From Lateolabrax maculatus (Eukaryota > Chordata > Actinopteri > Acropomatiformes > Lateolabracidae), in NCBI GenBank assembly GCA_031216445.1, contig CM062210.1, positions 8,614,501-8,678,500 on the forward strand: 64,000 nucleotides of DNA, written 5' to 3'. The notes under the pieces are model-generated. The model was not told where the DNA came from and ran no database searches. It saw only the letters and a list, made by a program, of their open reading frames with translations. Positions 25,800 to 36,384 of this stretch are shown piece after piece (within the stretch, counting starts at the first letter, position 1; every line of letters begins with the position of its first letter). A program made the translations under genes and the position numbers.

Positions 25800-27110
25800 T
25801 CAAGGTCATAAAAACCTATGTTTGGCTGGAAGGGGCAGTCATACATGCTCACATTGTGCCGGCGGAAAAATCCCTGGCCACCAAAACTAAATTTGAATGC
25901 TGAAATTCAGTCCTCCTTTTAAAAAGAAAGAATTATATAGATGACAGCCCTGGTTCTTCCTTTAAATTGAAAGGAGACAATGCTAGTTAAGAGTTATATT
26001 CCCAGCAGTATGCTTCCTCTCACAGGCGTCAAGCACCGCTGTTTAATGTACACTCATGCCCCATCTACCTTCTCTTCCATTATTCCACTCTCCAAACCTC
26101 CGTCTCATGCGCTCTTTCCCCAGGCCCCATGCTGTCCCTCTCTATTTATTGAATACATCTTTTACTCTGCAACATTTTTCCACCTGAGCTGGCAGTTGCA
26201 ACTTTTATGGGGGTGGTGCACACAAGGCCGCGGAGAGAAGAGGACCCTCGTATTTTCATTGCACGCATCATGCTCCAGCGATCGAGGGCCATCTCGGCTG
26301 AAATGAACTAACAGGGAAGATGACTTAGACCGTACCTTTTTTTTTGTTGTTCTCTTGTTTATATTATTTAAGAAGGAGTGATAGCAGCACTTGGTATTGC
26401 CCCCACTTCACTTCATGAAAAAATAACAACAAGCCAATAGAAGGCCACCAGCTGAGAGGAGACAGAAGAGGGATTTAAAAGGGTAAGTAAACAGCAACCT
26501 GATCAACAAAACAATCTATTATTCAATGCCATTTTTGGCGAGATCAGTTTTTACATGGCCCCAATTTATCAGGCAAGCCAAGCAGACATAACAGATAAAC
26601 AAGCTTTTAGTGTGCTAAAAAATAAAAAAATCACTGAGGCATCTTTGATGGTGACATGTCGCTTATAACCGTTATCAGAAACACACAAATAGAACTACTT
26701 AATACCCATCAGGAGTGTTTTCAATACAGCTACAGCACAAGAAGGTAATATTGGCTCTTACTTTGCACATTGTTAATTATATCTCACCCCTTTACACATG
26801 TGTATTTGTATGTCAGGTGTGTCTACATTTTGCAAGACACTATGTAAGTTCTGTCAGGTGCAACTTTCCAAACATGATGTAACCCTATCAGACGCAGGTC
26901 GAAACTGGACGAGTGTTGATGTGAAATTTACTCCATTGGAGTGAAGCCCGGCTTTGTATTCATGGCAAAGGCGAGGCTTTCCAGCAGAATTACACCAGCT
27001 TTGTGTAAATAATCAAGGGCTGACCTGTGGGGTTAAACCCCGTAATTGAAGTGATACTTCAAAGAGACGACTACCACCTTCTCTAGGCGGCAAAACGCTG
27101 CATGGAGCAA
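25800..27110. other. Non-coding sequence, nothing recognised
   Basis: No repeat family, coding signal or structured motif stood out. One 108-codon plus-strand frame at 25980-26306 shows no protein-like features. Confidence 0.55.
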
Positions 27111-27121
27111 GCAAGACAGAC

Positions 27122-27138
27122 GGGGGGGGGGGGGGGTT

Positions 27139-27184
<46 letters not shown>
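27122..27184. repeat. G15 run followed by a CA microsatellite
   Basis: Fifteen G (27122-27136), TTCT, then about 22 CA units. Confidence 0.9.
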
Positions 27185-27187
<3 letters not shown>

Positions 27188-27754
27188 CCAGACACTCACA
27201 CACGGGGCAGAAGAAGGGGGTAATGGGGTGCCCAGATTGGATGACACTGTGTGAGTGCCTATTCTGTCATACAAGTGCTTTCTCTGTCTCTCCCCTGTAT
27301 CTCAGCCACAAATGAATAATGAAATGAACGTGTGAATGTGAATGTGATGTCTTCACTATTTCTTGTCACATGTGTGTGTGCAGCCAACGTCATGCTGCAA
27401 TGGAAAAGGGGAAAGTTTTGAATGAGTTTTTTGGGCAATGTAGCTCCACTAACATTAACTTTTACAAAAGATTTAGAATATTCATTATGCATACGTGAGT
27501 GTCCAGTGTCTGGAAAAGGTGTTAATGGGGTCAGAATCAAAACATGTATTATTTTGCATACATTTAATTTCTCTTTTACAGTATTCACACAACCATTTAT
27601 CATTATTCATGACTATTTGTTTCAACTGACAAATGGGGTCACGTAGGTCACTATGATGCATCCATTCATCATTTCTGCTACGAATATCATATCATTAACA
27701 TGTCGTGATCCAAAATTATCTATCTATGAAAATAAAATTACATTGTATAAACAG

Positions 27755-28360
27755 TATTGCTGCTTTGACTCTATCAAACCCCCACTGATACAGAAAAGAA
27801 AACATAAAAATCCCACTGACCCAGAAAAAAAAATGAGAAAATCCACAAAGCAATGGGTGATTTTGCAAATTTCCCTCTTCGGTTTTTGGCAGTATCAAGT
27901 CCCCATGGATCCAAAAATAAAAATAAATGAACAATAAATGTAAATAAATGTAATGTAATAAATCTTGAACATTGAGCTTGTTTTCAAACTCCCTCTTTCC
28001 TGCTTTGACAAAATCAAAACCCTTGTGACCCAGAAAAATCTCAAAAAATCTTAAATGTAATACATCCTGAATAATGACTAATAGGGCACATTTCCCTCTC
28101 CCTGCTTTTGATCTCCCCCAAACTGACCTGAAATTTCTAGAAATGAATCTGCAATGCAATAAATCTAAAAATAGGGGGGAGCAAATTTCCCTCTTTGTGC
28201 TTTGACGCAAAAACCCCTATCATCAAGAGAAAAAAAACCCAGTGACCCACAAAGATCTTGAAAAATCTACAAAGTAGAACACCCTGAACAATGAGAGAGT
28301 TTGCAAATTCCCCTCTTCCTGTTTTGACAGCATCAAGAACCCCTTTGACCCCCAGCCATC
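27755..28360. repeat. Degenerate tandem array, about 100-120 bp units, open on the minus strand
   Basis: About six related units follow each other. The anchor CAAATTTCCCTCTT recurs near 27866, 27985, 28089, 28184 and 28305, followed each time by CTGCTTTGAC, a TGACCCAGAAAAAT-type segment and an AATAAATCCTGAACAATGAG-type segment. Spacing varies from roughly 96 to 122 bases. On the minus strand two overlapping open frames (28210-27716 and 28493-28137) cross it. They give a repeated peptide of the type GFDxVKxGxxEF...VQxVLLxxFFxIFxGH. I know no family like this. It may simply be a minisatellite with few stops. Confidence 0.7.
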
Positions 28361-28829
28361 CCCATGGCGACAAGAACCACATGCAGACCAGATGCTGAGC
28401 TATTTGCTCTAAACTAGCCTCGCTCTGCCACAGCACAATCGTCACTGTACCGCCAGCGCTCCACGCCGGCAAGCTCGAAGACATTTGCCCCACTGCAATT
28501 CAATTAGAGGCTGTAAACAAGTGACAAAGTCAAAGACAGACAGACGGGCAGCCAAGACTGAAAATTAATCAGTAGGGTGGTGGTGGGTAAGGAACTGCGC
28601 TGTCTGTCAGGGCTGCGAGGAGTGACTGGCACTGCTGTAATCACTCATTTACAGTAGTGATCACCATAGCGCATTGTGGCTGACGGATGCCCATGCGGTA
28701 GAAGGGTACAGCCCACCATCTCCCTCATCTCACCACCCCCTCAGCTTCACACACACACCTCCAGCAAAGAGTAGCAACCAGCGGAGAGAGGCAGATTGAT
28801 CCCTGGATTCTGCGTAGCTACGGGCCTCC

Positions 28830-29245
28830 TTCCCTCATTAATTCTGCTGATTCCACCAGATGGGAAACAAAATATTAATTTTATTCAGCCCTAGGCATAG
28901 GCTCTCTGTTAAGGTGTTCACTAAATCACCAGGGTTTCATCAGGATGCTCTGATATTGCAGCCTAGCTGTAAAATTGCCAGGCCGGTAGGTGGGACAAAG
29001 GTTCAAATTGTCATAAATGTAATTAATTGTATGGCAAGAATGATTAATTTATCAGAAATGGAGGAGCTGACGTGACTAGCCAAGATGCGTAGCCATGCCT
29101 TCAAAGTGGCAGTACATGCTCGTTTGAATTATGCAAATTAATTGACTCTTTCAATGTGGCATAAAATGCTAGTGCAACTACACTGCATGGTACATTAGTC
29201 TGTTCATCCAATAAAACTGCATTCTTTACAAGTGAATCCTTGACT
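28830..29245. promoter_or_regulatory. Candidate conserved non-coding element
   Basis: Repeat-free sequence contains TAATTAATTG (about 29020), a TCF/LEF-type ACAAAGG (28995-29001), ATTATGCAAATTAATTGACT (29129-29148) that joins an octamer-like word to a homeodomain word, and a CCAAT box near 29209. Such composition is typical of developmental enhancers. Cross-species conservation was not tested. Confidence 0.3.
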
Positions 29246-30229
29246 CAGAGGGCTCTGGGATACAATTCATTTTCGGCACAGATGTGAGAGTCTGGCAGCA
29301 TTTGGCAGAAGGTTTCAGGCGGAAAGGGAGGAGAGGATGTAAGGGGTGGGGGATGGTGGTGGGGGGGACTTAGAGAGAGATGTACAGTGTGGATGTATAC
29401 ATGTGAATGTTTGGTGTTTGTCTACTGACCCCACTGAGAACCGCACTGGCATGAAACCCTGCACATTTGCGATGTAATCTTAGTAGCTTCGGTGCACTGT
29501 GCTTTCAGTTTTCCCCCCGTCACCCCTTTTGTTTCAGAATGAGATGACAACTTAGTTTGTTGGTCACATCTAAAGAACCATGGATCATTGATTTCATTGC
29601 AATGTTGCAGTGCTGCCCTCCCACCCGCCGAGCCATAGTGGAAACTGGCAATGACAAGGCATGTGCTCAAATGCACAATACACATGCATGCACACACACA
29701 AACAAACACACGCCTAATTATAAGCACCGCTTTGCCACAGTCAAACTCCAGTGAAGGATGATGATTTACTAAAAGGCAGAGAATTACGGACAACTACACA
29801 ATATGAAGATTTCCATTCCAAAATTAAGCATCCACCATGTGAAAATGCAAAAATAATCACCATCCAAAGCAAATTTTCATATCATAAGAATAAATCAAGA
29901 CAGGATTCACACAGTCATTTATTTTAATCAGAAGGACAAATATCTTGCTTCACCTGTTCAGAATTTGAAGATGGTTGACCTTCAGTTCAGCATCTACACC
30001 TTACCGGAGGCTAAATGTCCCCTTATGAAATCAAATGACACCTCACCTGCCGTCCACTTAGCATAGGGGAGAAGGAAAGAGTATCAGGGCTACCTTGCCA
30101 CCTAATGAAAGCCCAGCATACCACTCTTACACCACTGCCCTCCACCTCCCACTCCCCCCTCCGAAGGCACCTCCTCACCGCTGCAGCCACTCTCCCCACC
30201 CCCACTTTGATATACATGTGTCAAGGCAA

Positions 30230-30850
30230 AGTGACAAATAGCACATATTAATTAGGCACTAGGCCGGGCGAGATTGCTGTTATTAACGGTGGAAAGGGGT
30301 AAGGTTGGATTTAATTGCCTGTGACATCAAAGTCAAGTGACTGGTATTTCAAGCATCATTTAAAATGTTTGATATTGAGGCCATTGTACTCACATAAAAA
30401 ACATCTAAAAATATAAAGGAGACTGATGGGGAGGAAAATACCTACATGCTTTTGCTGCAGCTATCTGGAAGCTAATAACATCCCTCCTCTGATAAATTGA
30501 CTAGATCCTGATGGAAAATATATTGTGGTTGCCCCTGACTGACTATCACTCCCTCTCTCCGATTTGCCATCTACTCTCACGTATTTCATTCGCTTTTTAT
30601 ATCACTTGTGTGCTGGGAGAAAAAAAAAATTCATTTCAATATCAAGTACAAGCGTGGAGAGAGTAAATTTGCTTGGTTGGTTTGGAAAGCAAATGTAACG
30701 GTGTTTTTATTACAGAGTGCATCTGCTAAAAGATAAATGAGAAAAGCCAAATGGATAAAGCTATTGTCCTTGTGTTATTACTTTGTGATAGTGTGTGAAT
30801 GCTAAATAATAGGAGCTTTTGTAGAAGAGCTGAAGATAAAAACAAGACTA
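30230..30850. promoter_or_regulatory. Candidate conserved non-coding element cluster
   Basis: Two quiet stretches, 30230-30390 (ATATTAATTAGGCAC, GCTGTTATTAACGG, ACATCAAAGTCAAG) and 30650-30810 (ATTGTCCTTGTG and GCAAATG words), lack simple repeats and hold homeodomain, SOX and TCF-like sites. The call rests on composition alone. Confidence 0.25.
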
Positions 30851-31579
30851 AGCTTGAACAAAAAGGGATTAAAAATGTATTATGTGCTACTGTTGGGCCA
30901 TTACATGCTGAACAGAAGCCACTGCATCTTATAGTGTTGTGTAACTAGAGTAAAATGTTTAACAGGTCAAAAACGGAGCTTTAACGTTTACCTAAAGTTT
31001 GCATGTTGCAAAAAGACTGCTATAATCGGCTGTGTGTCGTGATGACTGATTATTTGGGGCCCCTATCAGATTGTAGACAGTGCTTTTAGCTGTTAACTGT
31101 TGCCATGGCAATGCTGTCCTCCTGTTGGGCGTTCTGCTAACCCTGAAATTAGTGCAGAGGTGTGGCGCCACCCCAAACCGCGCTCTACTCCTTCACTGAG
31201 CCTGCCCTGATTTGCTGTCCACAACAGCCCAAAAACCTGTTGAAAAGATAAGCTCTCCGCGCTCCCCTGGAAGCAGTCGGCGGCTAGACGGCCCGGCGCT
31301 CCATGCACGACAGGTGAAAGTGATAAACAGCAGATATACTCCAATAGTCAGAACCATAACCATCACCCACCATAGTCCTTTTAAAGGTTTTAGAGCTTTT
31401 CTCGGATATGGGACAGTTGTAGATGCGTCTAACATCTGCATGTTGCAGCCATTTCACTTTTACCATCAGGCGTAGGCCGTCTGAAACAAGCCCCAATGGG
31501 GTCCCTACAGCAGTCCATTCAGACCACTGCTGTCACGCTCCTGTCTACATTAATCTGAGGCCCCGCTCAGTGGAGGGCT

Positions 31580-31990
31580 TATAAAAGCTGAAGACTGGCC
31601 ATTACAAGACATGGTGGCCATGTTGAAAGCTCCACTTCCTCTTTATCTCATCCTGCTCTGGTCTCTCATTTAGCAAGGCGCAGCAACTTTTCGTGGCAAT
31701 GACTTCATCCTTCTTCATTTTAATGGCCCGTTAATGCTAACATCGTCAGTACCTCCGCTCTGCATGGAAATAACCAAACCCAGTAGATAGAGTGCCATTT
31801 CTCGGCACTTGTGCACGCAATAAGACACACCAGGTGCGCTCAGTCTCAAATTAGCCGATCAACAGGGAGGCAAAACTGGCATTCTGATGATCCCAGGCAC
31901 CAGCATGGCACATCATTTAGAAAATGGCCTATTATTTTTGTGCAAGCATTAAAAATAATTTACTGTCTTTAAAGTCTTTGATTTCCCCAC
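31580..31990. promoter_or_regulatory. Candidate conserved non-coding element
   Basis: A repeat-free block downstream of zic4 with TTATAAAAGC near 31580, CATTTTAATGGCCCGTTAAT, CAAATTAGCCGATCAAC and AAAAATAATTTACTG words. No open frame of note. Confidence 0.22.
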
Positions 31991-33239
31991 AGACATGACA
32001 AAACGTACAACAACTTGACATAGGGTTTACTGTGTTGTAAAAAAAAACAAAACAAAAAACAAAAGAAACACTGGAGGGGAAACTTAAAAACACCTACTAG
32101 TTATGTAGTTTATGAAATGTGGATTTAATGCACGTGGTGTTAGGTAAGTCTTCAATGGGCGTAGTCTACATTAGAGTCAAGGTAGTGGATACGCTTTTCT
32201 GTAGATAATCTTTATTACAATATTGTGTTTCTTTATCATGTAAATTTGAAAGGAATCTTACGCTCACACAGATATCTGCCGCTTTCTACTTTCATCTAAA
32301 TAATTCTATCTCTGCTTTCTTCACCTTCACATGATGTTGCTATAGACAACAGTGTTACAGTAGTTTACCCCTCCATACCCCAGAGGCATCACACAGTTAA
32401 CCTGATTGTGAACATGGGAGTTTCTATGGTAAATATTAAAAATACACATCAAAAAATGTCCAAAGTGTTAGCAAATATGCAACTAAATGTGGATATGAAA
32501 TTCTGTGCACAATTAAAACCAATTTTTTTTGACACCCTTCAAGCCTTACAACAGCACTCGTCTTTTGTCACAGGTTTGTGTCATGTTTCCTGCAATGATG
32601 AGCTGGGTCCTATATACTGACAAAGAGACGCAGATAAGGGAGACAGGGAGAGAAGCCAGTTAGCCACAGTGCAGTCAGGGGCCACTCAGAGAGGTGAAAA
32701 GGGGGGAAATACATATTGATAAGATGCGGCAGTAGGCCCCTGCAGTCCCTCTCCCAAGACAGGCCACAGACTGGAATTATAATGAGTGGGATTAACACCC
32801 CCTACCACTGCCGTTTCTAACCCCTCAGCCCCCCCACCCCACCCACCCCTCAACACACACACACACACAATTTGTTCCCCACAAGCCCTCCTACACCAGG
32901 ATCTGCCCTGCGCAAAGGACAGGAAGCCAAGCGCCAGCGAGGAACATACTGACATTAATTAACAACATCTGACACAGATGCCAGGCTTGTACTCGCTCAA
33001 GAGGTGGTCCAGCACATTATTTCATTTTGGTTATTTCCTTTCATTATTTTCTTCTCCCCTTTTTTTTTTTTTTTTTTTTTTCCTCCTCTCCTTGCTTGAT
33101 TCACTCCTTAATCTCCTTGACATGCTGTCCTCTCTCTCTCTCTGCGTTAGGAATGCCAGGTCTGTGCCGGCTTTGAATGCAATTAACTTTCCTACTTGTT
33201 GGGCACTTTTGTTTAATTCTGAATAACCCTTTCCTCGTA

Positions 33240-35640
33240 ATAAGGGAAGGTATAAAAAAAACATCTCATGGCGGAGGTGCGTGTGGTGATATTCATTGAC
33301 GTTCACACCTTTGCTTTGCTCTAATCTATTTGCTCTCTCTGATACCCCAAATATTGTGACACCGGACACAACGCCGAGGGCCCCTCCCCCCCCCCAGCAT
33401 CGCGGCCCCGTCCCTGTGCGCGCCAGCCAGACGCAGAGTTCACAAAGACAAACCGTTTCACAACAAGGGGCAAAGGTCAAGCTTCCGATCAGAGGTAGCG
33501 AGAGAACGACGCTTGGTAATTAGCCGGAGCTTTCTACTGTGCCGGAGCTGCACCGTGCCAACAAGGAGGGTGCAAGTGACACATGCGCTCGATCCCGTAT
33601 CTGCACCACTAATCAGCCGGCCTCGAACTAAAATAGACGTGTGACTTGCCAACCTGTCTGCAGACGTGTTGATAAGTGGCACATATGTCAAGCCAGTATT
33701 TGCGATGCAGCTCCGAGGGAAGGAGCCGCGCGCGCTGCGCGAGGAACAAAGAGCGGAGGTTTCAGGATGGGTCACAGTCCTCCGCCGTCTTGGGGGACCG
33801 TTCACCCACGATGGGGGCCCCCCTGTGCGCGCTCCCGGAGGAGGTTTTGAAGGAGACGGGGCATTTTTTCTAAACCAGCCAGACGCTTTTTTTTCTGCCT
33901 CCTCCGCTGTTTCTCTCTTTGGTGGCAGGAATGACCCGGGCTCCCTCCTGACCTGCCTCTGGTAATGACCGTCGTACATCATGTCTTAAGTGCCGCGGCC
34001 CCTCGTCGGCCGGTGTCGCTGGCCTGTCCGCCGCTCATTTCCATCTGACCCACCGGGCCCTGGACCGGGGCCACGGCAGGGAAATTAAAAAAAAAAAAAG
34101 GCACCGTGCGATTCATCTTCTGAATGACTCCCACCGCATTAGGGGCCTGACCACTGGGGAGAAGTCATCACAAAGGACCTTGACGGCCAGGGATGCTGAG
34201 ACTTTGCTGTGATTTGTTCAACAAGCAAAAAAAAAAAAAAAAAAAAAAAGTGCTATTGTCAAACTAGACATGCGAGTGCAGAAGGTCTGCAATTCAGATA
34301 TGATCATTACTGACCAAAGACGGTGTTTTTTTTTTTTTTTTTTTGTTTTTTTTTTTAATAATCAGCTCAAACCTTCCAGACAACATGTAAAAAAAAAAAA
34401 AAAAAACAGCTTTGAATTTCACTCATCGGTGATCAATAATATCATATTTGCTGACATGTTGACAGTTTTAATTTCTCCTGAGCTGGAGGATAAAACACCT
34501 GTCAATACCACCAGAAAGTCCACAACCCAGAAGCTGGAGGGGTGGGGCTGCTCAAACGTTATGCTGCCGCCACCTGCTGGTAAGCAGCTTTTGAAGCCGT
34601 CTCCCCCCCCCACCCCCACCCTCCCCTTCTCTGCCATTCAAACTCACCAACCCCCCAAAGTAACCAGCAGTAAAAAAAAATCTCCCCTGCTTCAGCTCCA
34701 CTCCGCAGCTTTTTTTTTTTTTTTTTTTACAAATCCCAAAGCTGGAGAAGTGTTTATTTTTTTTTAGCCTGTAAAAAATATTTCCTTTCACCTTTTTAAA
34801 AAAACTTCTCGCGGTGCGTGCACAATCATTTTGAGTGGGAATCTGGGGCCCCCGTGTAATTCTATCGTGCACGGGGGGGGGGGGTGTGGGCGCAGACAGG
34901 GTGGGGCTGCAGATATGAAGGTCAGCAGATAGACGAGCAGCCAGAGAGGCTGGAGGATATCCGGTTTCGGGTCGTCCAGCGTTAATTATTCTGTGGGCAA
35001 AGGAGCCTCTCTCGCACCGAGGAGGCACCTGATGAGGAGGGCCAATTGTGCCCGCACAAAGGCCACGTGTTTTCCCCTTAAATCTCCTTTAAGTCGCCCC
35101 TCAAGACACTCCCGAGGCGTATCTGCAGCAGGCCAGAGTCCGGGCGCAGACAAAGACAGGTCTCCGCCATTTATCTTAAAGCTGGCATAAGGCACCTCCG
35201 CCACATTACTCCAAACACTGTCTTTTCAATCGAATAAAATAAATTCTAGTGCTCTCGCTAATGGTCACGCCGAACACTGACCGCGGGAGGTAAGTCTAAC
35301 AAAATTAGTATGCAAAAGACCTGCCCTCGCGAGGCCTATAATTTCCTTGCAAATGATTTCTGTATTTGAGGATGAAAGGGGGAAGAAGAAAAAAAAAAAA
35401 AAAAAAAAGACAATGGCATTTGAGCGTGCGTGCGTGCGTGTGCAGCCTCCCAATGGAAGCCGCATTTAAATGACTTAACCCCGCGTCAGCAGGTGGGACT
35501 GGATGAAATAAGGTAAAGATGCAGAGTGGGGGAGACGCGACGCTCGACGCCCCGGCGGTGGGAGCGCCTCAGAGACCGTCAGCTCGGAGGACGGGCCCCG
35601 GCCAGGAGTTTTAACCTCGCTGAACGTACATCGGCCTTGC
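33240..35640. other. CpG-rich block with alternating long A and T runs
   Basis: Relative to its neighbours this block is GC- and CpG-rich, notably 33360-34070 (GCGCGCGCTGCGCGAGG-type words), 34800-35150 and 35520-35640. Between these lie T22 (33060-33081, just left), A23 (34227-34249), T19 plus T11 (34326-34356), A18 (34389-34406), T19 (34710-34728) and A20 (35389-35408). Open frames exist on both strands, such as 33982-33458 minus (174 codons), but none resembles a known protein. A CpG island could mark a non-coding promoter or an unmethylated enhancer. I cannot tell which. Confidence 0.5.
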
Positions 35641-35790
35641 GTTGTTTTGCCCAGACAGACCTTTAACTCTGGAGGAAATAAAAAAAGGTCTGCCATGACC
35701 ACGCGACTGCCTGTCACAGAAAAAGTTTTTCATTTTCCAGCAAAAAAAAGCCCAAAATGTAACTAGTTATAATAATAATAACAATAGCCT

Positions 35791-35834
<44 letters not shown>
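35791..35834. repeat. TAA trinucleotide microsatellite
   Basis: About 14 TAA units, with shorter related units from 35769. A complementary TTA tract lies 0.5 kb to the right. Confidence 0.9.
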
Positions 35835-35835
<1 letters not shown>

Positions 35836-36340
35836 TCTTAACTAACTTAATTAAAGTATCTCGTCATTTTGCTGAGCTGCAGGCCTATAGGCTTCAAGCA
35901 AGGCTGCATTTATTCAGACCAGTCTATGAATGTTAATTGCACCGTTTCCAAATCATAAATACTAACATAAATCATCGGACTATACAATATTATGCTCTAC
36001 TTTTTCTTTTTTTTTTTTTATGTCCCCTACGTGGTCTGCAGGAGTGCACCCTCATCACTATAAATCACATTCCTGCAGCTTCCAGGACTGTGGCAAGGAC
36101 CGAGCAGCGCCCGCGCACTTTCCACAGCTTAGAGACCATTTCATGGTATTAATTTTAATGTACTTAAAAGATGGAGCTGTACTTCCCATGTTCGATGTCC
36201 GTTTGGCAATCAATCATGACTTATAATGTGCATCCCGGTATATTAAAATCCGGCCTGGGTAATTGTAATTTCTGTGATAAGTCAATGAAATAAACGACGG
36301 CAGAGTGGTTCGTTAGAAATGCAATAAAATATGAAATAGT

Positions 36341-36350
36341 ATTATTATTA

Positions 36351-36384
<34 letters not shown>
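36341..36384. repeat. TTA trinucleotide microsatellite
   Basis: About 14 TTA units with one interruption. In strand terms it is the complement of the TAA tract at 35791-35834. Confidence 0.9.

Noticed and set aside
33458..33982. 174-codon minus-strand frame in the CpG-rich block
   Set aside because: Its R/P/S/G-rich composition is that expected from GC-rich DNA, and overlapping plus-strand frames are equally open.
34270..34767. 165-codon plus-strand frame
   Set aside because: It is kept open by poly-F and poly-K from T and A homopolymers, with no protein-like region.
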